Source: Melampsora larici-populina 98AG31 (lineage: Eukaryota > Basidiomycota > Pucciniomycetes > Pucciniales > Melampsoraceae). Taken from it: a stretch of 64,000 nucleotides of DNA. The notes beneath the pieces are model-generated. The model was not told the origin of the DNA and did not search any database. It saw only the letters and a list, made by a program, of their open reading frames with translations. The position numbers were made by a program, and so were the translations under genes. Of this stretch, positions 32,575 to 44,631 are shown one piece after another (positions within the stretch are counted from its first letter, which is position 1; every line of letters starts with the position of its first letter). The stretch lies in the NCBI RefSeq assembly GCF_000204055.1, contig NW_006768767.1, positions 1,594,498 to 1,658,497 on the forward strand. Direction: 5' to 3'.

Positions 32575-35500
32575 TCAGCCTGAGCCCCCCCCTAAAAACG
32601 CGGTTCTTCGCAATCCCGCACCCCGCACCGAAGTTTCAACTGCCTCCCCGCCCCTAAACTGCCCCGCCCCGTTTATTTTCTTAGGGGCTTGCCCCTACCC
32701 GCAACTCGAGTGAGTTGCAACTACCGTCTGTGATGCCGTTGACCGATGTCAGAAGACGAGCACGCATTGCAATGCGTCGCGCGATTAAGTATCAAGTAAT
32801 GTCAAATATGAGTTGAGAAAGAGAGAAAGCAACTGATTTGACTATACTCAACATATAAGGGAAGAGGTATGATTCATGAACTCAAAAAAAACTTGAACAC
32901 TTTGCTCCCATTTAAATTATTTACATCAACATCTAGTGATCTCGTAACTTACATATTTGTTATCTTCAATCGTCATGACTTTGAGTACTTCTGGTACTTC
33001 TGCGCAAGCTTCCACCCCACATGACACAAGCGATCAGTCCGACGATGATATCCTTACATCATCTACAACTATGGCAAGTAAACGCAGTCGTCGAGTCAGC
33101 TACATTTGGCATTACTTTACAAAATTTCCAGGGGCAAAAAGGGGAGAAGGCAAGAACCGTTGTGATGTAGTTGACCCCGCCACTGGTAACCCTTGTGGCA
33201 AAAGATACAAGGAAGATGCAACTGGAAGCACCAAGTCAATGTCTAACCATCTAAAAAGGAAACATCGAATTGGTCAAGATAATGATGTGAACAATGAATC
33301 AATTTGTTCTGGATGCTTCAGGAAACCAAATACTGAACATGTGGTAGGTTTTTCAAGTCTACTTAAGTACCCCACTACACTAATGACCATATCTTCACAT
33401 GACTTTGTAACGCGGTTTTTTATGACTTTCTCTTTATGTTATGCTGGACAGGAACTCAATGGTCAGACTCTTAAAACAGCGATCACATACTTGATGGCCG
33501 AATGCGACCTTGCATATTCCCTGGTTGACAAGGATTCTTTTAGAGAATTACTTGTACTTGTTAATCCCGAAACTAATAGTATGCTTGTAAAGCGACATGC
33601 AATGGCTCAACACTCTTACAAGGTCTACGATATGTACGAGAATTGGATGAAGACTGTCTGCTTTGCTTATGTGCCGTATGTGGCTTTCACCCAAGACGCC
33701 TGGACCTCACCAAATAATCGTGCATTTCTAGGGATCACGAGTCACTACATCACTGATGATTGGAAGTTGATGGATGTAGTGATTGGAATGCCAGAAATCA
33801 AAGGTTTGTTTTTTCAGGTTCTTCTTGATGATATTGGTTTCTTGATTAAAAGTTGACACAATTTGTCTATCTACTCAAACCCAGGTTCTCATGATGCTAA
33901 AAACTTCACAAAAATTTTTCTCAAATACTTGAGAAAGTATAATCTATGTTCAAAGATATCAGGCTTGACTGCGGACAATGCAAGTGTGAATCTGACGATG
34001 GGATGTTTGCTTTCCAAAATTCCGGATGTATATTTTGAAGAGTATCAGCTTCTTGGATGCTGTGGTGACGTAATCAATCTAGTTGCTAAGGAGGGCTTGA
34101 AGGTCTTTGGCAATGAAACAGCTTTGGATGAAGACCAGGACGGTAAAGCACCATCAACATTGTCTTTACTCATTGATCCCCCTGACAATGCATTGGTCAA
34201 GCTAAGTACAATCTACGCGCGCATCCACAGCCTGGCAATCTTCACTCGAAAGACTCCACAATGAAGCCAGGCTTTTGCAAGGGTAATAGAACGTCTTTGT
34301 TCTGCCAATTATGAAGATGGATATGGTGATGCGACTTCTGAAAATGAAAATGGTGATGGTGACCAAGAGGAGAATGGAAAGAGTGAGGACAAGGATGACG
34401 ATGACAATGACAATGAGGATAGTGCGACTGCCTTGCAAGATGAAGCGTTTGAATGCTTCCGGCATCAGGAACCAATTAACCCAGACGAGCAAGAACCAGT
34501 ACCTCAGCACAACAAATCAGTGGATCACATTGACCGACTCACTGCTAATGTTCCTACTCGATGGAACTCATCTTACTTGATGCTCAAGCAATCTATTCAT
34601 CTGAAAGATGCATGTATAAAGTATTGTGAACATCAAGAAGCGCGTAAATTTGCGCTCAGCCCACTTGAGTGGAAGTATGTTGAACAGATGTGCGACTTTC
34701 TTGAACCGCTCAGTGAAGCGACTGATATCCTCTGTAAAAGAAAGTTCCCAACAATGCAAGAAGTCATACCAATTTACACCGTTATCATCCAGGATTTAAT
34801 CAAGGTACAATCAGTCTTAGTACCCCTTTCTGTTGGTCTCTGATGTAATTCCCACATTGCTCATGATGATCTTTTCTTGCTTTAGGTCGAGGAAAAGTAC
34901 GCCCACGATCAACTGATGCCAGCTTCAGAAGAGATGCTCGTCAAACTCGAGCAATACTTCCAAGATGCACTGCAAAAGCCAGCACCAATCTGTGCAACAA
35001 TCCTTGATCTATCCCTCAAGATCAAATTTTTCGAAGTAAGTTGTTTCTCTTTACAATTGTTACAGCATATTAATCTTTGAAATTATGTGTGAAACTAGGA
35101 TCATGCTCCATTCTTCTTTATGCAATATGGCATGACCCCAGATGATTTCAAGTCCCACTTCATCAGGAGAGCTTCAACATTTACAACAACTTCAACTACA
35201 AAAAGTAAGAAGAAGAAGAAGGCTAAATCATCTCACTTTGCTGATGCAATCTACGGAACCGGAGAGAACACAGAAGATTTGCCCATTGAATTTACTCCCC
35301 ATGATGCAAGCTTTCTTTTGCTTTCTTTTCAACCAGTGCCAGACTAGAAGCAGTCAAAATTGAATTAGAATGTGCATTAGCGCTAATCCAACCAAGAGAT
35401 TGATATTAATTCAAGTCTTCATTGAAACTATAATTAATGAAACTGATTTCAATTTACATTTCATTATACTTCCTAAATCTGGTATATTACTCAAATTATC

Positions 35501-36602
35501 TTTGATATTTTCTTGTCTTTCTTCAGCCCATAAAACATTTGATTAGTTAATAAGAGTAGGTTCCCAACGGATTTAATGTTGTATTGAGAATCGATATGAT
35601 GAGGTGTGAAAAGTATCGATCCTGTTGAAATAGAATCTAATTTGGATTCGTGTCAGATGTTTGCTGATGTTTAAAAGGATGATTTGACAGATTCGGGTCT
35701 TGACCATGTTAGATTTTTTCATTTCTAGGATTTGGATTGAATGTGGAAGTTGGATTTGAATTAGTATTAGATCTAGGTCTCTTTGGATTAGCATGAGCCT
35801 TCATTACCTTTGATCAACTTTCAAACAAATCTGTGTCCTTTAATCCTACAGCTTTTGATTCTTTTTGATGAGTTTGTTGTTTTCTGAGTTTTGATTTCGC
35901 TTTCTTTTCTTTGGAACCTTCTTTTCAATTTGCAAATTCCCCTTGTTTGGCGACTTCAATCTACAATAGAAGGTAAAAAGGTGATTAGCAAGATGATGTG
36001 AACCAGTTGAAGAATCGAATCAAAAATGAACTTGAAGATGACCTTTGAAGCCAGCGATTGATGAATTCACTTTTGAGATGGGAGGTGAATCCGAGAATAA
36101 TTAAATCAATCAATCACAAAGCTACTGATATAACTTTGCAATCAACAAACAAAGCAGATCAGTTGAAAACAAATGTATCAACATTGACAATCTTAAAATT
36201 GGATAAGAAGTGAAGTCGTCAAAAGAGAGTGAAAAATAGTAAAAAAGCCACAAGAAGCAAGCAAGGAATGGGTTTGAACCTGTCAATCCCCATCGTTGCT
36301 TAGAAAAATTGTGGATCTTGAGCAGCCTGAACCTGTCAGTCCTGCACCACGCAAAGCGATTGAAAGGCATAGATATGTAGTGAAGGCAAGAGATGGAAAG
36401 TGAAAGAAACGATTGATCCTGCCTTGGGTGAACTTCACCCGCGGGGAGACCGCGGTTCGGGGAAGTTTTTTAGGGGGGGTTCCACACCCCTAACCGCGGG
36501 GTGGCACACATTCCCGAGGACCTAAAAGGTCACCCCGCAACCAAACTGAGCGGGTAGGGGCGCGGGGACCCCGAGGGGCGTCGGTTTTGGGGCTCAGGCT
36601 GA
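32575..36602 (+). mobile_element. hAT-2 DNA transposon
   Basis: The termini are TCAGCCTGAGCCCC (from 32575) and its inverse GGGGCTCAGGCTGA (to 36602). A perfect 8-bp duplication CAGTCAAA sits at 32567-32574 and 36603-36610. GC-rich subterminal regions (32580-32780 and 36410-36600) frame an AT-rich centre, and a plus-strand hAT transposase lies inside. hAT-1 has different termini, so this is another family. Total 4028 bp. Confidence 0.9.
32957..35347 (+). pseudogene. hAT transposase of hAT-2, nonsense and C-terminally short
   Basis: A BED-type zinc finger is near 33100-33270 (WHYFTKF, Cys pair, then SMSNHLKRKH). The core shows TQDAWTSPNNRAFLGITSHY and DDWKL, then ISGLTADNASVN and LGCCGDVINLVAKEGL. 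After an acidic linker comes VDHIDRLTANVPTRWNSSY. An intron at about 33341-33450 separates the first exons. TGA at 34262-34264 interrupts one otherwise continuous exon (33863-34843). The protein ends at 35347 after a Lys-rich stretch, without a visible hATC dimerisation domain, which active hAT transposases need. The start among nearby ATGs (32957, 32963, 33071) is open. Confidence 0.8.
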
Positions 36603-37234
36603 CAGTCAAACTCAAACCTAGAATCAGAGCTGAATGAATGGGTGACGACTGATGTATGATGATCATGTGAGTGTGTATCATAGACTCTCCTCAATGTGTT
36701 TTCTGAGATTGAATGAAATCAGCTGATGATTATCTTTTGAACTGGAATAAACAAAAACAAAGACATCTTTTTCCTGTTGAATTTTTGTTAGTGACTTGAC
36801 TTTTTGAGCATTTACCTTTTAAGCTTTTGTTTCTTTAAGATTTTGTTTATTTGAGATTTTGTTTCTTTAACCTTTTGTTATCTTCTTGCTTCATGACTTG
36901 TTGGTATGTGTCCATTTTTTATTGTACTTGTCTTTCACACTTTTTGCGCCAAGCTCTTGTAAAATCACATGTTTTGCCTAACTTTCCTTCCCCATGTAGT
37001 TGTTGATACACTGAGTGTATCATGAACAATACTCGTTAACTTTATGCGTTGTCTCTTTTGCCTAAGCTCACCATTACGCCTGAAGCACAATTGAAGTTCT
37101 TTATTTTGAGTTCTTTATTGATGGTGGGGTTGTGACAAAGGCACTAGGAATGAGCCCAGTCCATTTTGAAAGAAGGACGTGGTCTGCTCAGCAAGACCTA
37201 ACCTTTAGGTTTGGGCGCTGAGCAGTCGAGATGA
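36603..37234. other. Intergenic, T-rich simple repeats
   Basis: Repeats of the form TTTTGTTTCTTTAAG occur at 36820-36885. No gene is supported. Confidence 0.5.
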
Positions 37235-37930
37235 GTGAACCCGTCTAACAGTGACGTCGCCTCCCTGATTAGACGTGAGTTCAACCCAGTGAACTTCAGT
37301 TCCCTGATTCGGAAACTTGTTCCTCTGTTTTCCACTATTGTTGGAGCAGACAAGTTTTCCTCTCTCCTCATCTCCTCCTATTGTTCACGCTCCTTCACCA
37401 TGTTCCCCGTTCCGCACGGAACTTTTTTGAACCTTCAATCAACATGAGATCCAGTAGACAAAACTTAGGTTTAGGCCCAGAGATAACACCAGAACCAACT
37501 CCTCCGAATTCAGAAGATCCACTGCTGAACTCGGATGAATTTGAGATTGAAAACACATCTGAGGAAGAACAACGCATATTAAGAGAAGACAAAGAGGAAA
37601 ACAGATCGAATGAATTATGAAGAGAGCAATGATTACAAGATGAAAGTGATGATGAAATTGAAGTTCAAAAATCACCGCAATCAAATGATTAAAAGGCACC
37701 ACATGATTGACTCTGTTTGAAATACATATCCTTCCAAAAATAACATGATTTGTTCCGTAATAACATTGATATGGGAAATAATCTTGTGATATATTCCAAG
37801 TATATACTATAATTGTGATATATTCCAAAAACAAAGTGGTACATTTGAATTGACTGTAATGTGATTTATTATTTCTATTACCATAGCTGCTTTAATTGAC
37901 AAAGCCTATAAGCAGTTAGATTTAGGTGAC

Positions 37931-38314
37931 TTGAAATTAGCGAAAAGACTGTTGCTAAAAATGAAGATGGAAGAAATGAGTAAAACAGAAGTAACCATAA
38001 CACCAAAGATAAATCCGTTGATGAATTACAAGTCGGGTAAAACTTCCAAGAATAGTTTAAGAAGATTCATGGAGTATTGGGACAACCATCTTGGTAAACT
38101 AGACATTCATTTCCCGCTATCTATGTTTAATGCTGAATGGATAGAGTTAGACAGTTTAGTGGCAGGAAAGAATACCTCCAAGAAAAGAGATCGACCTACT
38201 GGCCAAATTCCAAAAAACAAGTGGTGGATGTCCTTCGCTGATTGGACAAGAGCCAGAATACTTATGGTGAATTTAAAAACCCAATATTTTCACGTAGCAT
38301 TTGCAAATGAGTAA
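37931..38314 (+). pseudogene. Gag-like fragment of the retroelement
   Basis: Frame with SLRRFMEYWDNHLGKLDIHF and later KNKWWMSFADWTRARILM, ending in a stop at 38312-38314. In rust retroelements of this type a similar Trp-rich segment precedes the RT. A following frame with ARTAFLQDCRCLPRDNPYA (about 38425-38480) and a basic, Asn/Gly/Lys-rich tail (38475-38765) are in other frames, so the region is broken or contains short introns. An acidic N-terminal frame lies at 37441-37620. Confidence 0.5.
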
Positions 38315-39030
38315 GACACATTTGTAATTCTAATTGATTGATTACTTGATATGTGAGTTAACATAACACGTGCACCGGGAGATCCAGGTGAACAGAGACA
38401 AGAGTTTTCACACAAAGCTTTAGCTAGAACGGCATTCCTCCAAGATTGTCGATGTTTACCAAGGGACAACCCTTATGCAAAAGATCAAGCAAGAAAGAGA
38501 ACGTTACAGCCCAATTAATGGTTTACGTTACCCACCAGGAAAGAATCATGACTCTACCACTTTAGATGTTGAGAGTGATGATGAAGACTCAAAGTTCTTA
38601 AAGGTTCCAAGAAATCAAAGAGGCATAGATTATAAAAATAATAGAAGGAATGATCAGGGGAAAGGATTCAGAATGGATAGGTCGACTTCACCTTACCAGA
38701 GACCTGATAAAGGAAAAGGGAAAGCTAATCCAAATCCTAATCCTAATTACAAAGGGAGTAATTAGTAAGTTGCATAACTTTTATAAAGAGATAAAGATGC
38801 TAATGATTTGGTGTATTAATTTCTGAACGGCGTTGAAAATTATGTACCTGGGAAGAAGAAGTTTGGTTTTGAGCCAAAACAGTCAACTTCAAAGGAGACA
38901 GAGACGTAAGCGGGGGTAGCTTTTAAAATGTTTTCCTTTCCTTTGAAAATTTATAGAGAGTGTTGCATTTTCTTTCCAATGTGTATATAAATATGTTATG
39001 AAATTCTGATTCGTTTGGTTGTAATGAAAA

Positions 39031-39384
39031 TTGTTTAGAATGAGTATTAAAAGGAAAAGATCCAATACGGAAGAGACTTTCAAAGTTTTTGAAGAGGGAA
39101 GTGACATAACTTGGCCAACAATCGTCAAGTGTGAGATGAATGCCTTAGAGTGGGAAAGACAATTGAAAATATTTGGTTTAATTGACAAATATCAATACCT
39201 TTTAGATGGGTTTTTAGAGGGTTTTCATCAAGGTGTCCCAAAGCACGGATTGAAAGGAGCAAAGTGGTTTTGCCCGCCAAATCACTCATCAGCAGAAAAC
39301 ACAAAAGGGAAAAATTGAAGAAAACATAAAGAAAGAAGTAAAGCTCGGTAGAATGTACGGTCCTTATTCCAAAGAAGATGTTTA
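39031..39384 (+). pseudogene. Reverse transcriptase, 5' piece before CACTA-2
   Basis: From ATG at 39040 the frame reads through EWERQLKIFGLIDKYQYLLDG and WFCPPNHSSAENTK to a TGA at 39316-39318. A shifted frame continues as KKEVKLGRMYGPYSKEDVY up to the CACTA-2 insertion. The pattern is the N-terminal extension and first fingers of a retroelement RT. The change of frame near 39300 looks like a small indel. Confidence 0.6.
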
Positions 39385-40586
39385 CACTACAAAAATAAAC
39401 TGATTTCCCCCGGGGAATTTTGATTTTGAAACAGGGGAAAATCACATGACTCCTGTACAGGAAGTACACAACCCCTCCTTCGAACCCTCCATGACGGCAG
39501 CATCTGTACACCGACCACAGACGGAGTCTGTACATCAACCGTCGTTCGACCAACAACCCCAGTGAGCCTCAGTGTCTGTGTGTACATAGGCCGTCCAAAA
39601 ACGGCAAGGGCATCGCTGGGCATTCCGTCGATTCGAAACGGCAACTGCTGAAACGTCTAGCCATCCCTCATCGTTTTACTCCTTGCTCGATTTGTTGACA
39701 AACTTTTCACTTCCACAGGACTCTTACTTCCAGGCTAGACACAGCCGTATGATATTGCCAGGTTTGGATTACAAGCATCCAACGTTTTGGTATTTCTTTG
39801 AATCAAACCCGCAAAACCGTCATATCGCACAGCATCCCACGAGTCCTCCACCATTCAACCCAACGATTCCAAGTCAACTACAGCTTTGAGGAACACTGTT
39901 ATCTTTGTCATCTTTGTGCCTCACAAAAATGAGCAAAGTAATCTATACATTAAATTGGACAGGCCGTTTGGAAGATCAATTAAAGCAGATTAAAGCAGTA
40001 TAGTAAGTTTTTGCACATCATCATTTAGCTTGCAAACCCCGTTATTAACTAGTATTTCCCTTCCAGTGATCTTGTGAAATGCTTCACCGCTCCGACACGG
40101 TCCATCCTCCGTTCAACAAACCATGGAATGCATCATCTGTACACCATCCAAAAACAAGGCCGGTGTTGCTGAACATTTGATCGACTCAACAATTCCCAAT
40201 CTGCAACAGCTGATGCTCATGCTGAAATTATCAATTGATTGAGAGAGGAATGTGTTGTTGAATATACTTCCAAGATGAGTCAAACATTTTCATGTATGCA
40301 ATTCTTGCTATTCTCATCTATTGTCAACACAGAATGTGGGTTTTTACTTATTTGCCTTCATTGTGTACAGAGATGTCATCATGCAAAGATTTGAACAATC
40401 AGTACGAGGAAGATGACACAGACGCATGATGTAAATGATCTATCACGCGAGTCGCCAAGCCAATGCCAAATTACAATAGAAAAGCTTTCTATTCAAAATA
40501 CACCACTCATTTTTGTCTGTCTATGTCATATTTATCATTATATATATATATATATCCTTTTTTAGAAAATCACTGCATCACTTGGC

Positions 40587-41204
40587 ATGGCTTCAAAGGC
40601 ATTAGAATATTTATCACCTCCTTCACCTTCAGCTAAACTTGAAGATTCCGAATCGATCCAAGAATACTTTACCACACTCAATGTAAGTCAAGTCAACCTA
40701 TCATCTTTTTCAAACTTTTTCCGAATCACTCCAAGAATACTTTACCACACTGAATGTAGATTGAGTCAACCAATCATCTTTTTCAAACTTTTTCCGGATC
40801 GATCCAAGAATACTTCACCACACTCAACGTAAGTCGAGTCAACGGATCATCTTTTTGAAATTACCGATCATTACTCATTCTCCGATTTTGTTCAAACTGC
40901 AGAAATAATAACCATATGAAGCTTTTGAATCATACAGAACATCCAACTAGGTCTACATACTTCGATCTCTCATTTACAAGGAGCTTGTATCTCTGCCCGA
41001 CTTCTCTATGAACCACCACACAGTAATGTTCCAGGAAGTTCAGTAGGTCTTGGAAAGTTGAATGCAATAAGTTATCTTGCAGATTATCATGAAGCTAAGT
41101 CTGATGATGGATCTTCAATTGCTGAAAGAGATGGATGGAAAGATTTCCTAGAAGCTTTAAGAGCCTTGAGTAAACAGAAAGATCGGAAAGGAAAGGAACC
41201 ATGA
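40587..41204 (+). CDS. Two-exon gene inside CACTA-2, 120-residue protein, unknown function
   Basis: Exon 1 (40587-40682, 32 codons) starts MASKALEYLSPPSPSAKLED and ends at GTAAGT. Exon 2 (40938-41204) starts NIQLGLHTSISHLQGACI after CATACAG and ends in a Lys-rich tail (SKQKDRKGKEP) at TGA 41202-41204. Splicing is in phase 0 and both exons are free of stops. The protein is helical and polar, with no signal peptide, membrane segment or catalytic motif. It does not resemble a transposase. The likeliest reading is a host gene, or part of one, captured by the transposon and kept intact, implying recent capture or selection. The intron contains a 73-bp triplication. I could not name the parent gene. 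Confidence 0.6.
40650..40868 (+). repeat. 73-bp tandem triplication across a splice donor
   Basis: CCAAGAATAC recurs at 40658, 40731 and 40804, a period of 73. Each unit covers the 3' end of exon 1 and its donor: GTAAGT in copies 1 and 3, GTAGAT in copy 2. The extra copies sit within the predicted intron. Confidence 0.9.
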
Positions 41205-42480
41205 ATGTTTACGTTTTTCAATGGAAGCTCTTTAACGTGTCATGTATATGCATATCCTTCATGTATGTGTCATGAACCAACGTAAGCGCTGCTTGAGGTT
41301 TTGGTTCATAGTCATACCTCTCTTTTGTATAATCTGTAACTCTGAGATTGTGTTACCAAAAAATCTGGATTTGATTCATTGAAATTGTTCTTAATACTAT
41401 TGCTTTCATCCTCACTATTTTCAAACAAATTTCGAGCAAAGAGGTACAAAATATTGGTTCACAAAGATGTGACAAGTGGTCAACATAAGTCAAGATCCAT
41501 TGATCACTCATGGAAGCTTCAGTCTTTCGCAGTACATAAAATGGATGTTTCTTCTCGGAATGAGTTATGTGTGGCGTGGCTCAATGGTCCCGAGCTTTTG
41601 TCGGCGTCCAAGCTCATGATCCCCCTAGTTCGGCTCCTCTGCTTGATTCACTCGACGCGCACCAACAAGACAATAGCTTACGTCCAAATACCGGCCTCTA
41701 GATTATAGCTTTGTTTCAACTTCAAGAAAGATGGTATGAGTAAAACTTTAACGAAAAAGTGCGACTTGAGTTAAACAAAGACAAAAGGGATGATTGGCAA
41801 GTCAATTATCAATCAGTTTTTCCATCCTTCAGTTCATACTTTTCCAAGACTTGAACAGCCTCATCTGACGTGTTCTTCAACAAGCAAATTAGCTGATGGT
41901 TGCGGGTGTGTTCAGCCTGGAAGTAAGAGGACCGCAGAAGCGAGAAGTTCGTCAGCAAATCGAAAAAGCTGTAAGACAATGAGGGTGGCCCTGCGTTTCA
42001 GCAGTCGCCGTTCTGAATCGATGAAATGCCCGGCGATGGCATCGCCGTTTTTGGACGGTGTACAGACGCTGAAGTGGTTCGTCGAACGAGGGGCGATGTA
42101 CATAGGACTCCGTCGTGTAGGGATGCTGCCGTTGCTTGCCGTCACCAGTGCTGGCAAAAGGGTGACACACAAATTGCGATCGACAGATGATTGAGAGAGA
42201 GAAGATGACGCAATTGATGAAAGCGGCCGTTGGCGATGGTTTCAGCCAAAAATCTTGCTTCGAGTTGTCGGAAATGTTTAATGGCTCAGCAGGCTCAGCC
42301 TGTTTTGGTCGGTGTACAGACTCTGCTGCCGTGGTCCGGCTGACCGAAAGCGTACAGGATCCGGTGTTCAGTACAAGGACCACCTGACGCAATCAATGTA
42401 CACGCTGTACGCAGGTCACGTGATTTTCCCCTCATTTGAAATCAAAAATCCCCGGGGAAAATCAATTTTTTTCTGTAGTG

Positions 42481-42658
42481 TTATGCTAGATTAGGATTTT
42501 TTAGGACCAGCCCCTTAGGTGCAGTAGAAAACGGTGATGGCACGTTCAGACCAATAAATGATATGTCCTATCCAAAATTTGATTCTGAAATCCCTTCCGT
42601 AAATTCCTCTGTTGACAAGCAAGACTATGAAACCACTTGGGACGTGTTCTTTTATTAA
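42481..42658 (+). pseudogene. Reverse transcriptase, piece after CACTA-2
   Basis: Resumes after the TTA duplication: LGFFRTSPLGAV, GDGTFRPINDMSYP and PSVNSSVDKQDYETTWD, then a stop at about 42656. Removing CACTA-2 and one TTA restores GPYSKEDVYARLGFFRTS in a single frame. The catalytic motifs (palm domain) that should follow are missing, so the element is truncated here. Confidence 0.65.
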
Positions 42659-44631
42659 AAGCATTTCCTTTTGCAATTCATCTGTTACTTTACTTATCCA
42701 TGTTTCAACCTTAATCTTATTTATCTACTGCATCATAGGAGCCTAGCCCCCAACAGGTTAAGATTTAAGATCCATGTACTTCCAATTAAAGAGAACAACA
42801 GTGCCAGAAAGATGAGAACATTAATGTCAGAAGGAGAATGGTGGTCAAGAAATCAAACTGGTGATCAAACTAAAACAATTAGAAAATGCAGGCTTCCAAT
42901 AAGCCATAAAATTGCAATGATGTCATTTTCAAGGAAGATCAATAATAAAAAGATATGCCTGATTATTAAAGTGGAATGGGGTCTGATTTAATTGGTGTCT
43001 GATAGATGACCCCTTGTAAGAATCCATTTATTCAAGGGCAGATGTTGTTTTGAATACTGAAGTGGGAGGCATCTAATGAGATGGTGTGGGTCACCTGGGA
43101 TGGCTGGATGTGGTTTGGAGTAGAGTCGGGGCTTGACACATGGTGGGGGGCATCAATTTTCCCTCTTGACTCACTTTGCTTCATTATATAAGGGTATAAA
43201 TCTTCAAGCCATTTCATGGGAGTTTGAGAATTTCTGATCAACACCTTGGATCCTTCCAAAAAAATATGTAATACCCAAATGATCCTTTTTGATGATTGGA
43301 TAGGCAATGGTCAAAAAAAGTGATTCATAATCTTCAAAGGACTATTCTAATATCTTAGTGTCTTGATGATACCCTAAATATATACTCAGGACCGTCTTGT
43401 GGTCATTTTGATAGTGTTTTTCATGTCTGAATTCATTGTACAGGGACAGGAACCAGACAAGAATCAGATTATGGTGCATATCTTAATAAGGGAAACATGA
43501 TTTTTATGAAGCACCAAGAGAAACTGGAGAGAAAAACAATGTTCCAGTCCAATCTGCAACTCAATTTTGTGCAAAGGAGTGCAACAGTATTCTTTTTTGT
43601 TTATGGTAATATTAATACCGAGATTTGCTTGATCCTCATATGCATAAAAATTGGAAGAGATGAGCTTCAGTCTGGCTTTCTCATGTGTGCCCCTGCTGCA
43701 AGTAAGCAGAAGTCAAAATCTTGACCTTCCTTCAACACCTGTGGGTCAGATTCAGTGAATCTTGTGGTTTAACTATCTGGATTAATGAGAACAGATTGCA
43801 CACACTTGGGTAGGCTTGAAGATTGTATCCCTATTGATCCAAGGACCTACACCCCCTGATTCATACTACATATCTTTGTGGCACATATACAAGTATATCT
43901 TCTTGCCAAACTTACACTGAGACATACAGGCTGCATATATACTAGTCAACTATTATGGAGTACAGTCATATGACATTAATTATAGGACATTATACTAGGT
44001 ATGTGTACACTGTACTGCATTGATTAATGTGATACATATGATAAATATAACCTGATGCAACACACAACTTTGTTTCTAGTTTTAAAATCAAACTTGCTAT
44101 CAACTCTCTCAACTTTCCTTCAATCAATCAATCAACATGACACATTGTGAGGATGTCTAGTTTTTTTTTCTGGTGGGTCACATTGGATCAAAGTCTACAT
44201 TCAAAGATTGAAGCACTGTTGAAATTCACAAACAAATCATTTATTTTTTGACCTTCCCTATGAGGCCATGTCACAGCATTTTTGAACCCACTTGTGTTTG
44301 TGTCATGTTATTTTCAAGCCAGTACCCATGGGATATCCAAAGTCAAAGGTACAATGGCTGTCATTTTATGACCATAAGTTAAATATCTTCACAAAATCAA
44401 ACAAAAGGGGCGGACAGAGTTTCACAAACTTTGAATACTGGTACTTGGAGGGGTGTGTAAACATCCTTTTACACGTCCGTCAATCATGCAGCCTTAAGTA
44501 TTGAGCTGTATGTAGTTTACACCCAAAAAAATATCCTTCAATACAGATCTCTCCAACCGACTTCAGATTTCTCTCCATCCTTCTCGGACTGTCTGCCATC
44601 AAAGAACAACCCTTCAATCAGTCCTCCCACC
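42659..44631. other. Intergenic stretch, no supported gene
   Basis: Short frames on both strands only (for example 42671-42991 plus and 43032-43307 minus), with no domain. There is no visible continuation of the upstream RT. Confidence 0.5.

Larger units (their letters stand above)
39385..42480. mobile_element. CACTA-2, CACTA-type element carrying an intact gene
   Basis: It begins CACTAC, ends GTAGTG, and has a 3-bp duplication TTA at 39382-39384 and 42481-42483. The terminal repeats hold GGGGAAAATCAC(A/G)TGA and match CACTA-1. Subterminal TGTACAC-CG and CCAAAAACGG motifs recur at both ends (for example about 39505, 39590, 40135, 42050 and 42305). I see no transposase, so it must depend on another element. 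A two-exon gene lies at 40587-41204. The rest has only short frames. Confidence 0.85.
37235..42658 (+). mobile_element. Retroelement remnant (gag-like plus RT), split by CACTA-2
   Basis: Successive fragments read as a gag-like region (37931-38765) and the N-terminal part of a reverse transcriptase (39031-39384, resuming at 42484). The outer limits are approximate; I found no terminal repeats. The RT type resembles rust retroelements I associate with the DIRS/tyrosine-recombinase group; that placement is tentative. It is interrupted by CACTA-2 (39385-42480). Confidence 0.6.

Noticed and set aside
34311..34580. Met/Lys-rich ORF
   Set aside because: Out-of-frame reading of the acidic linker in the hAT-2 transposase.
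36255..36300. tRNA-like T-arm (GGGTTTGAACC)
   Set aside because: No matching acceptor or anticodon stems on either strand.
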